Shown here: one piece after another, positions 23,851 through 32,926 of the stretch
Position numbering within the stretch: position 1 is the stretch's first letter
Layout: each line of letters starts with the position of its first letter
NCBI RefSeq assembly: GCF_025770725.1
Contig: NZ_JANZKZ010000003.1
Coordinates: forward strand, 1 to 64,000
From: Sulfurospirillum oryzae
Lineage (GTDB): Bacteria > Campylobacterota > Campylobacteria > Campylobacterales > Sulfurospirillaceae
DNA length: 64,000 bases
Direction of reading: 5' to 3'
The notes under the pieces: model-generated
Database searches by the model: none
What the model was told of the DNA's origin: nothing
The model's input: the letters and a program-made list of their open reading frames with translations, nothing else
Position numbers and translations under genes: made by a program

Positions 23851-25482
23851 ATGACAATTAAATCGAAACTTATGCTTCTTGGGGTTTGTGTTTTTTTAGC
23901 GTTGATGACGGTATCGGTTGTTTCGTATGTGAGTATAGAAGCCACAAAGATAAAAGGGGAAAAATATAATGATATTATCCTTTCCAAAGATTTGATAGCT
24001 GATATTCTTCCTCCTCCTGAGTATATCATTGAAAGCAGACTTGTAGCGTACATGATGCTTGAGGCTAAGGATGAAAAAGTTTTAAATGAACTTATCACCA
24101 AAATGGATTCTCTTAAAAAAGACTATATGGAGCGACAAACATATTGGGATGAAAATCTCAAAGATGCTGGGATGCGAAAATCTATTTTGGAAGAGACCAA
24201 AAAACCAGCACTTGAATTTTTCGACATCATAGATAAAGAGTATATTCCAGCCCTAAAGGCACACAATCGCGAAAAAGCACAAGAGCTTTCCAGCGGCATA
24301 TTAAGCAATAAATATGAAGCACATAGGGACATGGTTGATAAACTTGTAGAAATGGCAAATAAGAAAGCTTCGCAAGATGAAGAAGATGCGACTACAATAT
24401 TGCAAAAAAGCAGTACCACAATGATTTTTACGGTTCTTTTTGCGCTTGCAGTTATTTTAGTGATACTCTTTCTGACCATCAAAGCGATTACGTCAAAGCT
24501 TACAATGATTAATGAAGCCGTTGTTGAACTTGTAAAAGGTGATGGCGATTTGACCAAAAAACTTGAACTTAAAGGGCGCGATGAAATCGTAGATGTCGCA
24601 ACCTTGCTCAATACCTTTGTTGAAAAAATAAGAGTCACGGTAGCTGAGGCTAAAAGCCTTACCATTGAAAATGCAACCGCATCAGAAGAACTTATTGCAA
24701 CGGCTAAAGCCATTGAAACAAGGGTATATGGCGAATCAACAATGCTTCAAGAAGCGGTTCAAAAAGTTGAACCTATCAGACAATCTACTGTCAATAGTTC
24801 CAATACGCTGAATGAAAGTAAAGCAGAAATTATCAAAGCGTCACAAAAGCTTAGTGAAACAAGAGTATCGACGATGGATATTATGGAAAGAATTAGAGAG
24901 AATTCTCAAAGTGAACTTGAGCTATCTGACAAACTTCTTCACCTTGTCGAAGATACACAACAAGTCAAAAATGTGCTTGGCGTTATATCTGATATTGCCG
25001 ATCAAACCAATCTCTTAGCCCTTAATGCTGCGATAGAAGCGGCACGCGCAGGAGAACATGGAAGAGGGTTTGCAGTCGTTGCTGATGAAGTGAGAAAATT
25101 AGCAGAGAGAACCCAAAAATCGTTAGTTGAAACCAATGCAACGATCAATGTTATTACACAATCCATCAGTGATTTGAGTGAAACCATGCAACGAGATATC
25201 GAAAAAGTTAAAAGCGTTATGGAAACTTCATCCGACATTGAAACAGCACTTACTGATGTTGCAAATTCCATTCATAAAATTACCGAAGTGGCAGAGGAGA
25301 GTGCTCAACAAGCCGATGATACCTCTTTGCAAATCAAAGAGATTGCCTCTAATCTTGAAAATGTCGGTGCCTCTTCTTTAAATAATTCACAAAGTACCAA
25401 AGAGATGATGCTAGCCATTGATCATCTTAATATCATGACCGAGCAACTCTCTTATAAAATGGATGGGTTTAAAGTCTCCTAA
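23851..25482 (+). CDS. Methyl-accepting chemotaxis protein
   Basis: A 543-residue transmembrane receptor: TM1 (residues about 7-27, [20 protein letters not shown]), a helical periplasmic sensor of about 160 residues, TM2 (about 189-210, [18 protein letters not shown]), a HAMP segment, and the cytoplasmic coiled coil with the highly conserved hairpin tip ([20 protein letters not shown], then [18 protein letters not shown]). The ligand is unknown. It is transcribed alone from a TATAAT promoter. Confidence 0.95.
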   Translation: MTIKSKLMLLGVCVFLALMTVSVVSYVSIEATKIKGEKYNDIILSKDLIADILPPPEYIIESRLVAYMMLEAKDEKVLNELITKMDSLKKDYMERQTYWDENLKDAGMRKSILEETKKPALEFFDIIDKEYIPALKAHNREKAQELSSGILSNKYEAHRDMVDKLVEMANKKASQDEEDATTILQKSSTTMIFTVLFALAVILVILFLTIKAITSKLTMINEAVVELVKGDGDLTKKLELKGRDEIVDVATLLNTFVEKIRVTVAEAKSLTIENATASEELIATAKAIETRVYGESTMLQEAVQKVEPIRQSTVNSSNTLNESKAEIIKASQKLSETRVSTMDIMERIRENSQSELELSDKLLHLVEDTQQVKNVLGVISDIADQTNLLALNAAIEAARAGEHGRGFAVVADEVRKLAERTQKSLVETNATINVITQSISDLSETMQRDIEKVKSVMETSSDIETALTDVANSIHKITEVAEESAQQADDTSLQIKEIASNLENVGASSLNNSQSTKEMMLAIDHLNIMTEQLSYKMDGFKVS

Positions 25483-25615
25483 GTTTTTACAGTTTGCCAA
25501 AATGAAATCGATACGTTTTGGCAAACATCTTCATGCTCTAAAATGGCTCATTGACTGTGTTGAAATTGCATCAAAAAGAGTATAATTAATAAAATCATTG
25601 CAAGAGATCCCCCAA

Positions 25616-26068
25616 ATGTTTACATGTAAAACAACGAACAGCCATAAAGATTTTTGTGCCTTAACCCGTGCTTTGGATGCAGAACTCAATACTCGCTATG
25701 GAAAAGAGCAAGCGTTGTATGACAAGCACAATGTGATTGATCCCATTGAAACGGTTTTGGTTGGTTATGAAGAAGATGTTCCTATGGCGTGTGGATGCTT
25801 TAAAAAAATCGATGACAAAACGGTTGAGATCAAACGGATGTTTGTGGCATCAAACTATCGTAGACGTGGTTTTTCATCACAGTTGCTTATGGCGTTAGAA
25901 TCATGGGCGGTGGAGTGCGGTTTTTCACAAGCTCGATTAGAAACGGGTAAAGGTCAACCCGAAGCGATTGCCCTTTATCAAAAAATGGGTTATGAAGTCA
26001 TTTCTAATTACCCGCCTTACGTGGGAATGGAAAACAGCGTTTGCATGTCTAAAACACTAAGGAGTTAA
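25616..26068 (+). CDS. GNAT-family N-acetyltransferase
   Basis: A 150-residue GNAT protein with the acetyl-CoA loop RRRGFSSQLL and the C-terminal ARLETGKGQPEAIALYQKMG pattern. The acceptor is unknown. A longer frame starts at a TTG (25598), but TATAAT at 25581-25586 would then leave almost no leader, so the ATG at 25616 is preferred. Codons 2-5 of this gene consist of the TTACATGTAA palindrome. It is followed after two bases by ogt. Confidence 0.85.
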   Translation: MFTCKTTNSHKDFCALTRALDAELNTRYGKEQALYDKHNVIDPIETVLVGYEEDVPMACGCFKKIDDKTVEIKRMFVASNYRRRGFSSQLLMALESWAVECGFSQARLETGKGQPEAIALYQKMGYEVISNYPPYVGMENSVCMSKTLRS

Positions 26069-26070
26069 CA

Positions 26071-26526
26071 ATGGTACAATGCACTTTTTCTTCTCCTGTG
26101 GGAATGTTGTTGATAAGTGCTGATGAGCGCGGGATTTGTGCTTTGGATTTTGACGATAATGGCGAAATTCTTAAAGGCACAAACTCGCATATCGAGCTTC
26201 TTAAAAAAGAGCTGGAAGCCTATTTTTCGGGTAAACTCAAAACGTTTAGTGTGCCGTTACATCCTAAAGGCACCTTTTTTCAGCAGAGTGTGTGGAATGT
26301 GCTTCAAAGTATTCCTTATGGGGAAACCATCTCCTACAGTCGCGAGGCAGAATGGCTTAAACACCCCAAAGCCACGCGTGCTGTTGCCAATGCCAATGGT
26401 AAAAATAAGATCGCTATTATCATCCCATGCCATCGCGTGATTGCGAAAGATGGTGGGATCGGTGGTTATAGTGGAGGACTGTGGCGCAAAGAGTATCTCC
26501 TCGCACTTGAGGCAAAATACCGATGA
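26071..26526 (+). CDS. ogt: Methylated-DNA--protein-cysteine methyltransferase (Ogt)
   Basis: A 151-residue suicide DNA-repair enzyme with the acceptor motif IPCHRVI and the following GGYSGGLWRKEYLL. It removes O6-alkyl groups from guanine to its own Cys. AAGGAG precedes the ATG. The stop overlaps the glycerate kinase start by 4 bases. Confidence 0.95.
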   Translation: MVQCTFSSPVGMLLISADERGICALDFDDNGEILKGTNSHIELLKKELEAYFSGKLKTFSVPLHPKGTFFQQSVWNVLQSIPYGETISYSREAEWLKHPKATRAVANANGKNKIAIIIPCHRVIAKDGGIGGYSGGLWRKEYLLALEAKYR

Positions 26527-27668
26527 AAATCGTTCTCGCCATCGACTCCTTTAAAGGGTGTGCGAGCTCGCAAGAACTCTCATCGTGGATCGGTGGCGCG
26601 ATTGGCGACGTGTACCCAACAGCAGAAATCGTAGCGTGTTACATCGCCGATGGCGGCGAGGGAATGCTTGATGCCATTATGCAAAATGTCAAAGGGAACA
26701 TTGTTACATGTAACGTGCATGACCCTTTAATGAATCCACTGAGTGCACAGTATGGCATATTAGAAGATGGCACAACGGCTGTTATTGAGATGGCGCAAGC
26801 TTCTGGGCTTCCGCTTGTTCCCAAAGAGAAACGCAATCCGCTTTTAACGACAACGTTTGGTGTGGGCGAGATGGTTAAGGATGCGATTTTAAAAGGGTGT
26901 CGTAAGTTTGTTGTCGGCATTGGTGGCAGTGCGACCAATGATGCAGGGCTTGGCATGATGCAAGCTTTGGGGTATCGTTTTTTGGATAGCAATGGCGAAG
27001 TGTTAGGGCACGGTGGCGAAATTTTAGAGAAAATTCATACGATTGATGAAAGTCGTGTGTTACCAGAGCTGAAAGCATGCGAGTTTGTGGTGGCGTGCGA
27101 TGTTGACAATGTCATGTTCGGAGCGCACGGTTCAGCGCAGATTTACGCAGGGCAAAAGGGTGCGGATGAGGTGATGATAAAACGCCTTGATGCAGGCATG
27201 GAACACTTCACCAAAGTGCTTAAAAACCGCCTTGGCAAAGATGTTGCCATGAATGCAGGTTCTGGTGCAGCGGGTGGCATGGGTGGCGGTATGCAAGCCT
27301 TTTTGGATGCCAAACTTCGTTCAGGCATTGAAATTATTTTAGATCAGATCGGATTTGATACACACCTCAAAGATGCAACGCTCGTGATTACGGGAGAAGG
27401 GCGCATTGATAAGCAGTCGTTGATGGGTAAAGTACTCAGCGGTGTCTCAAAACGAGCTCAAAATGCGGGTGTTCCACTCATTGCTTTAGGCGGTGGTATT
27501 GCCGATGAATTGGAAGAGCATGAAGGCGTGGATGCACTTTTTTCCATTATGCGTTATCCCATGAGTTTGGAAGAGGCGATGGAAAAAAACAGAGCTGAAA
27601 AACTGGTCAGACAGAGTACGAAAGAGATATTTAGACTTATAAAATTAATAAAAAATTCTGCCTCGTAA
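26523..27668 (+). CDS. glxK: Glycerate kinase (GlxK type)
   Basis: A 381-residue protein opening MKIVLAIDSFKGCASSQE, with GGSATNDAGLGMMQALG, GSGAAGGMGGG and TGEGRIDKQSLMGK, the full signature of the class-II bacterial glycerate kinases that phosphorylate D-glycerate to 2- or 3-phosphoglycerate. Coupled to ogt through an ATGA overlap. Confidence 0.95.
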   Translation: MKIVLAIDSFKGCASSQELSSWIGGAIGDVYPTAEIVACYIADGGEGMLDAIMQNVKGNIVTCNVHDPLMNPLSAQYGILEDGTTAVIEMAQASGLPLVPKEKRNPLLTTTFGVGEMVKDAILKGCRKFVVGIGGSATNDAGLGMMQALGYRFLDSNGEVLGHGGEILEKIHTIDESRVLPELKACEFVVACDVDNVMFGAHGSAQIYAGQKGADEVMIKRLDAGMEHFTKVLKNRLGKDVAMNAGSGAAGGMGGGMQAFLDAKLRSGIEIILDQIGFDTHLKDATLVITGEGRIDKQSLMGKVLSGVSKRAQNAGVPLIALGGGIADELEEHEGVDALFSIMRYPMSLEEAMEKNRAEKLVRQSTKEIFRLIKLIKNSAS

Positions 27669-27776
27669 GAGGCGAAAGCACCATAGGTGCGTGGGCATTC
27701 TGCCGAAGAAAACCTAGTGTTAACGTAGTTTTTAAAGCTTTGCTTTAAAAGCGTGTCAAGAGTTCTGTAAAGAACT
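27655..27776 (+). repeat. Dispersed leader repeat, copy B (before the NFACT gene)
   Basis: The core 27675-27759 aligns gap-free with copy A. It is flanked by two small hairpins with GTAA loops (GCCTC/GAGGC just before and GAGTTCT/AGAACTC just after). The core hairpin is TTTAAAGC-TTT-GCTTTAAA. It lies 40-45 bases before the likely start of the next gene, in the same orientation relative to it as copy A is to moaC. Confidence 0.8.
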
Positions 27777-27801
27777 CCAACTAATAATGAAAAAGAGATA
27801 T

Positions 27802-29136
27802 ATGAAACACAGTGAACTTGTTTGTATTAATGACTATTTAAAGCAATACCGTAAAATTTCCTCGATTTACCGTGTGGATGACAGTGTTTTGCGCATTATT
27901 TTTGAAGCGGGAGAGCCGCTGTTTGTTGACCTTGGGCGTGGGGATTCGTATATGTTTTTTAAAGAGGATTTCAAACAAGCCAAGCGTTACACCGCACCTT
28001 TTGATGTTCTGCTTGCCAAGCGTTTTGCCAATGCGAAGATTGAGTCGATGGAAGTGGAAGAGGGGAATCGTATTTGGCGCATAGGTGTGCTGGCGAGTTC
28101 AAGTTACAAAGCGATGCGCACGACCTTGCAGTTGGAGTTTACGGGGCGCAATACCAATGCGATCATTTTAGATGAAAACGAGGTTGTTTTAGAGGCGATG
28201 CGGCATATTGACTCCAGTGTCTCTTTTCGCAGTGTCAAGGTCAATGAAGTCTTGGAAAAATTACCACCCAAAGAGCTTAAAGAGAAGCCTTTTGTGCTGG
28301 GGGGAAGTATTGAAGAGTACCTAAAAGCGTCGTATGAAAAACGTTTACATGTAAAGCTTGAAGAGATCAAAAAACAGAAAATTGCGCAAGTAGAAAAAAA
28401 GATCACGAAGCTTACCCAAGCGATTGATGCACTCGAAAATGAAGAAGAGTTGATGGTGAAAAGTGACGAGGCTCAAAAAGAGGCAACCTTAGTTTTGGCA
28501 CATTTGCACACCAATGTGATGAAAGGGTATCAAGAGAGCGTGACGCTTCTTGATTTTGAAGGCAACGAAGTGACGATTCATCTGCCACAAGCCCAAAGTC
28601 CTCAAATGGCAGCGAATATGCTCTTTAAAAAGTCGAAGAAACTACGCCAAAAAGCACTCTCTGTGCATCGTCAAAAAGAAAACTTGGAAGAAAAACGACT
28701 CTTTTTGGAGCGGATGGTCGGTGTCATTAACGCGGCACACGATCCTGAAGAGATACACATTTTAGTGCCAAAGCAGCGCAAATCAAAGCAAAAAGGCGAT
28801 GAAAGCAATCTTTATGAGACCTTTTTATTAGAGGGTTATCGTATTTTGCTGGGTAAAAATGAAAAAGGCAACATTGCCCTCTTGCAAGAGGCGAAAAAGA
28901 ACGATATATGGTTACATGTAAAAGATATGCCCTCTTCGCATGTGATTATTTGCACTGAAAAACAGAACGTTCCTGAAGCGGTACTTATATTTGCCGCAAA
29001 ATTGTGTGTGGAATTTAGCATGTCTCAAAAAGGCGGCTATTTGGTCGATTATACCAAACGCAAAAACGTGAAGCCCTTTGATGGAGCGAATGTTGCTTAT
29101 GAAGAGTATCAAACGCTTAAAATTTATAAAGAGTAA
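27802..29136 (+). CDS. NFACT-family protein (RqcH/Rqc2 homolog)
   Basis: A 444-residue protein with the N-terminal NFACT-N domain (RRTLQLEFTGRNTNAIIL-type segment), a long coiled coil (IKKQKIAQVEKKITKLTQAI) and the C-terminal NFACT-R/DUF814 domain (NDIWLHVKDMPSSHVII). Relatives bind obstructed large ribosomal subunits and add Ala tails in ribosome-associated quality control. AAGAGA before the ATG at 27802 favours it over 27787. Two palindrome copies lie in the gene, both encoding Leu-His-Val-Lys. Confidence 0.88.
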   Translation: MKHSELVCINDYLKQYRKISSIYRVDDSVLRIIFEAGEPLFVDLGRGDSYMFFKEDFKQAKRYTAPFDVLLAKRFANAKIESMEVEEGNRIWRIGVLASSSYKAMRTTLQLEFTGRNTNAIILDENEVVLEAMRHIDSSVSFRSVKVNEVLEKLPPKELKEKPFVLGGSIEEYLKASYEKRLHVKLEEIKKQKIAQVEKKITKLTQAIDALENEEELMVKSDEAQKEATLVLAHLHTNVMKGYQESVTLLDFEGNEVTIHLPQAQSPQMAANMLFKKSKKLRQKALSVHRQKENLEEKRLFLERMVGVINAAHDPEEIHILVPKQRKSKQKGDESNLYETFLLEGYRILLGKNEKGNIALLQEAKKNDIWLHVKDMPSSHVIICTEKQNVPEAVLIFAAKLCVEFSMSQKGGYLVDYTKRKNVKPFDGANVAYEEYQTLKIYKE

Positions 29137-29190
29137 AATTCTGGCTTATCGAGTCAAGCTTTTCAGAGAAACATCGAACTTTCAGTTCTT

Positions 29191-29246
29191 GTTTTGCGCC
29201 TAGTGCAACGTAGCTTCTTAGGCAAAGCCTAAAAAGCGTATAAAAA
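29191..29246 (+). repeat. Dispersed leader repeat, copy C
   Basis: Core CCTAGTGCAACGTAGCTTCT then TAGGC-AAA-GCCTA and AAGCGTATAAAAA. It shares the TAGTG..ACGTAG..hairpin..AAGCGT order with copies A, B and D, but the hairpin arms differ while staying paired. It precedes the small acidic-protein gene at 29308. Confidence 0.7.
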
Positions 29247-29307
29247 TGAGGAGTAGAGAGTTTGCTGCTTTTTGCAGCCGTCCCAATAGTTCAAAAAGGA
29301 GGTAAAA

Positions 29308-29643
29308 ATGCCTGTAGGACCGATTGGAAATGTGATTTATGCCAACCAGATGATACCCGTGCAAGCGGCAAAACAGATGGACTACCTCAATAGTGTTCAG
29401 ATGCAAAGCGCCATAGCTGAAGCGATGCAAAATGAAAAAGAAGAAGTTGTTGAAGATGTCAGACCCGCAGAAGAGAGCTATAAAATAGACCCTGAACACG
29501 AGCACGAACGCAAAAAACACGATGAAGAGAGTGGTGCTACCGAAGAGCAGATGAGACAAAAAGAAGAGCATGCGGAGCATTCTACGTCTAAAGATGAGGA
29601 AGAGTCTGTGATACATGAAGGGCATTTGGACGTTAAAGCTTAG
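29308..29643 (+). CDS. Small highly charged hypothetical protein
   Basis: A 111-residue protein: a hydrophobic-polar N-terminus (MPVGPIGNVIYANQMIPVQA) and a long Glu/Lys/His-rich tail (DPEHEHERKKHDEESG...) that is probably disordered. No signal peptide or known domain. It has a very strong ribosome site (AAAAAGGAGG) and its own leader with repeat copy C, and precedes cdsA-dxr by 60 bases. I do not recognise it. Confidence 0.7.
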   Translation: MPVGPIGNVIYANQMIPVQAAKQMDYLNSVQMQSAIAEAMQNEKEEVVEDVRPAEESYKIDPEHEHERKKHDEESGATEEQMRQKEEHAEHSTSKDEEESVIHEGHLDVKA

Positions 29644-29702
29644 CCTCACCTTGACTTTGCTATGATTACTTCTTACAAGATAACATCATAAAAGAGTTTT
29701 CC

Positions 29703-30467
29703 ATGAACTTTAAAGCACTTTACGAATCAAACAAACAACGCGTTTTTACAGGGCTGGTCATGATGGCATTTGCCGCCATTGTCGCATTTTTGAACAACAA
29801 TTTGATTACATGGCTCATAATGGGCGCTATGTATCTGTTTGCTTTTTATGAGGCAATGAACCTCTTTGAAGTCAAAGATAACAAACTGTATGTTTTTGCT
29901 GTTTTGTTGTGGCTTGCTGCATTTATTTATCCAAATCCTGACGATCTTATTTACCTTGCACTCATTGTCTCTTTGTCCGTGATGGCGTATACGAAACAGG
30001 TCGATTATAAGCTTCTAGCACCATTCTTTTATCCTTCCATTTCGATGTTGTTCATTTATGCGCTGTACCATGATTTTGGTATGTCTGTTCTCATTTGGCT
30101 TGTTATCATAGTGGCGTTCACCGATACAGGCGCATATTTTGTTGGTAAAAGTATTGGTAAAACACCTTTTTCTCCAACCTCGCCCAATAAAACACTTGAA
30201 GGTGTTGTCGGTGGTGTGCTCATCGCTACCGTAGCGGGCGCTCTTTATGGAACATTTTTTATCTCATTATGGCTTTCAGCATTGATCGCACTTTTGACAT
30301 CAGTTGCCTCTGTCTTTGGTGATCTTTTTGAGAGTTATCTCAAACGCGAAGCCGGTGTGAAAGACAGTGGTAACCTTTTTCCAGGGCATGGAGGCATGTT
30401 AGACAGACTCGATGGCTACCTTTTTGGCGTTGTGGTCATGGTCATTTTGCTTCGGGGACTTGCGTAA
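29703..30467 (+). CDS. cdsA: Phosphatidate cytidylyltransferase CdsA
   Basis: A 254-residue membrane protein with about seven hydrophobic segments and the CDP-alcohol signature near the C-terminus (SVFGDLFESYLKREAGVKDS, then PGHGGMLDRLDG). It makes CDP-diacylglycerol for phospholipid synthesis. The dxr start follows the stop directly, a common arrangement in this phylum. Confidence 0.93.
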   Translation: MNFKALYESNKQRVFTGLVMMAFAAIVAFLNNNLITWLIMGAMYLFAFYEAMNLFEVKDNKLYVFAVLLWLAAFIYPNPDDLIYLALIVSLSVMAYTKQVDYKLLAPFFYPSISMLFIYALYHDFGMSVLIWLVIIVAFTDTGAYFVGKSIGKTPFSPTSPNKTLEGVVGGVLIATVAGALYGTFFISLWLSALIALLTSVASVFGDLFESYLKREAGVKDSGNLFPGHGGMLDRLDGYLFGVVVMVILLRGLA

Positions 30468-31538
30468 GTGGTACTTCTTGGCTCAACAGGTTCCATCGGC
30501 GTTAATGCGCTTATCATCGCCAAGCGCTTTGGTATTATGGTTGAGGCTTTGGTTGCGGGTAAAAATATTGATCTTTTAAATGAACAAATCAAAGAGCATC
30601 AGCCAAAATACGTTGCGATCAGCGATGCCAAAGATCGCGCTTTAGTCAATCATAAAAATGTCTTTGTCGGACGAGAGGGCATTTTAGAACTACTCCAAAA
30701 AACACAAAGTTTTTTAGTGGTCAATGCTTTGGTTGGTTTTGTAGGACTTGCTCCTAGCATTGAAGCATTGAGACTTGGAAAACGCCTTGCTCTTGCCAAT
30801 AAAGAATCCCTTGTCGTTGCGGGGCATCTGCTTGACACTGAACGTATTACGCCTATTGACAGTGAACACTTTGGGCTTTGGTATCTTATGGGCAATCGTC
30901 CTATTCGAAGTATGACGATTACGGCAAGCGGTGGAGCTTTTCGCGATACGCCACTGGAGCAACTCTCAACAATGTCATTTCAAGATGCACTCAAACATCC
31001 GAATTGGAGCATGGGTGCCAAAATTACCATCGATAGTGCGACGATGACCAATAAACTTTTTGAGCTTTTAGAAGCCAAATGGCTTTTTGGAGTTGATAAA
31101 CTGGATGCCATTATTGAGCCAAAGTCGATTATTCACGCCTTTGTTGATTTCCAAGATGGCAGTACCACCGCGCATTTGGCGGTTGCTGATATGAAACTTC
31201 CTATTGCTTTTGCACTTCTGGGTGAAGTTGAAGAGCCCATACTCCCCTCTATTGATTTAGCTTCCATTGGTTCTTTCTCGTTCCAAAAGATTGATGCTGC
31301 ACGTTATCCGATTTGGGAGATTAAAGAGGATGTGCTCTCTCATCCAACACGTGGTGTGGTCATCAATGCTGCGAATGAAGTGGGCATTGCTAAATTTTTC
31401 AATCAAGAGATCAATATATTAGAGTTAGCAGCGTTGACCAAAAGAGCGTATCGTCATTTTGAAGATGCAACACCTAAAAGTTTAGATGAGGTCTTTGAAA
31501 TTGACAAAGAAGTGAGACACTATTGTTTATCTTCTTAG
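30468..31538 (+). CDS. dxr: 1-Deoxy-D-xylulose 5-phosphate reductoisomerase
   Basis: A 356-residue enzyme with the NADPH loop GSTGSIG near the N-terminus, ANKESLV, and the catalytic-loop segment HPNWSMGAKITIDSAT. It commits carbon to the MEP isoprenoid pathway. It starts with GTG immediately after the cdsA stop codon. Confidence 0.95.
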   Translation: MVLLGSTGSIGVNALIIAKRFGIMVEALVAGKNIDLLNEQIKEHQPKYVAISDAKDRALVNHKNVFVGREGILELLQKTQSFLVVNALVGFVGLAPSIEALRLGKRLALANKESLVVAGHLLDTERITPIDSEHFGLWYLMGNRPIRSMTITASGGAFRDTPLEQLSTMSFQDALKHPNWSMGAKITIDSATMTNKLFELLEAKWLFGVDKLDAIIEPKSIIHAFVDFQDGSTTAHLAVADMKLPIAFALLGEVEEPILPSIDLASIGSFSFQKIDAARYPIWEIKEDVLSHPTRGVVINAANEVGIAKFFNQEINILELAALTKRAYRHFEDATPKSLDEVFEIDKEVRHYCLSS

Positions 31539-31540
31539 AT

Positions 31541-31550
31541 TTACATGTAA
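31541..31550. repeat. TTACATGTAA palindrome just after dxr
   Basis: Exact copy two bases after the dxr stop and 18 bases before leader repeat copy D. Confidence 0.85.
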
Positions 31551-31567
31551 AGTGTTTCGAAAAAGTT

Positions 31568-31638
31568 TCTGCCTCGAATGAGGCAAGCTTTAGTGTATAG
31601 CGTAGCTTCTTGAGCTTTGCCTAAGAAGCGTATAAAAA
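31568..31638 (+). repeat. Dispersed leader repeat, copy D (before the uracil permease gene)
   Basis: TCTGCCTCGAATGAGGCA (a GCCTC/GAGGC hairpin as beside copy B), then TTTAGTG, AGCGTAGCTTCTT, GCTTTGCC, TAAGAAGCGTATAAAAA. It ends about 18 bases before the permease start, in the same relative orientation as the other copies. Confidence 0.75.
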
Positions 31639-31655
31639 TAAAAAGTGAGGTATAA

Positions 31656-32903
31656 ATGTTACATAAAACAGACTACAACTTTAGGCTGAAGGACAGCATT
31701 ATTGGGTTGCAGTTCTTATTTGTTGCTTTTGGAGCATTGGTTTTAGTACCAATTCTTACAGGGCTTGACCCCAATGTTGCGCTTTTCACAGCGGGACTTG
31801 GCACACTTCTGTTTCAGCTTACCACGCGTGAGCAGATTCCTCCGATTTTCTTGGCGTCTTCGTTTTCATTTATTGCGCCGATTATTTACGGGCTTAAAAC
31901 ATGGGGCTTGGCGGGCACACTTTGCGGTCTTGCCGCAGCGGGATTATTCTACTTTTTTCTCAGCGTTGTTGTGCGCCTTAAAGGTTCGGACTTTTTACAC
32001 AAACTCTTTCCTGCGGTGGTTGTAGGTCCTGTTATTATGACAATTGGTCTTATTCTTTCTCCCGTTGCTGTCAATATGGCGATGGGTAAAACAGGCGATG
32101 GAGCGATTGTTTTAGTACCACTTCATCAAGCGATGATGGTCTCTATGTCGGCACTTATCGTCACGCTTTTGGTAGCACTTTTGGGTAAAGGTGTGCTTCG
32201 ATTATTGCCGATTTTATGTGGCATTATCGCTGGGTACACTGTCTCTTTAGTGTTAGGGATCGTTAGTTTTGACTCGGTAGCAAAAGCAGCATGGTTTGCA
32301 ATGCCAAATTTTGTTTTCCCTGAGTGGAATTTGGAAGCGATTATCTACATTTTGCCGATAGCGATAGCCCCTGCGGTTGAGCATGTGGGTGGTATTTTAA
32401 CCATCAGCAATGTGACAAAGACGGATTATTTGAAAAAGCCAGGTTTAAAAACCACACTTTTAGGCGATGCGATTGCAACAACGGCAGCATCGATGCTTGG
32501 CGGGCCTCCAAATACAACGTATTCAGAAGTGACAGGTGCTGTGACGATTACCAAAGCGTACAATCCTGCCATTATGACATGGGCGGCAATTTTTGCGATT
32601 GTCTTAGCGTTTGTTGGTAAACTTGGCGGTCTGCTTGCAACCATTCCTGTTCCTGTTATGGGCGGTATTTTACTGCTTCTTTTTGGCATTATCGCTTCGA
32701 TTGGTTTAGGAACGATGGTAAGAGAGCGAGTCGATATGAACGATCCTCGCAATATGATCATCGTCTCCATGATTTTGGTTTTAGCCATTGGCGGTATGGT
32801 GGTTGATATGGGTGGCGTTGCGTTTAGTGGTATTGGTTTAGGTGCCATTGTGGGTATTGTGCTCAATCTTGTCTTGCCAAAAGGGCATCATATTAGTGAG
32901 TAG
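31656..32903 (+). CDS. Uracil/xanthine permease, NCS2 family (UraA-like)
   Basis: A 415-residue membrane protein with about 14 hydrophobic segments and NCS2 motifs: IAIAPAVEHVGGIL (substrate-binding Glu region) and GGPPNTTYSEVTGAVTITK (the NxxTxxxEN-type helix). It imports uracil or another nucleobase by proton symport. GTGAGG-type ribosome site upstream; preceded by leader repeat copy D. Confidence 0.93.
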   Translation: MLHKTDYNFRLKDSIIGLQFLFVAFGALVLVPILTGLDPNVALFTAGLGTLLFQLTTREQIPPIFLASSFSFIAPIIYGLKTWGLAGTLCGLAAAGLFYFFLSVVVRLKGSDFLHKLFPAVVVGPVIMTIGLILSPVAVNMAMGKTGDGAIVLVPLHQAMMVSMSALIVTLLVALLGKGVLRLLPILCGIIAGYTVSLVLGIVSFDSVAKAAWFAMPNFVFPEWNLEAIIYILPIAIAPAVEHVGGILTISNVTKTDYLKKPGLKTTLLGDAIATTAASMLGGPPNTTYSEVTGAVTITKAYNPAIMTWAAIFAIVLAFVGKLGGLLATIPVPVMGGILLLLFGIIASIGLGTMVRERVDMNDPRNMIIVSMILVLAIGGMVVDMGGVAFSGIGLGAIVGIVLNLVLPKGHHISE

Positions 32904-32926
32904 TCAAGTAAGGAAAAAAATAGAGT

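Noticed and set aside
24123-24713. A 196-residue minus-strand frame opposite the chemoreceptor
   Set aside because: Antisense shadow of a well-supported methyl-accepting chemotaxis protein with Ser/Ala/Thr-biased composition.
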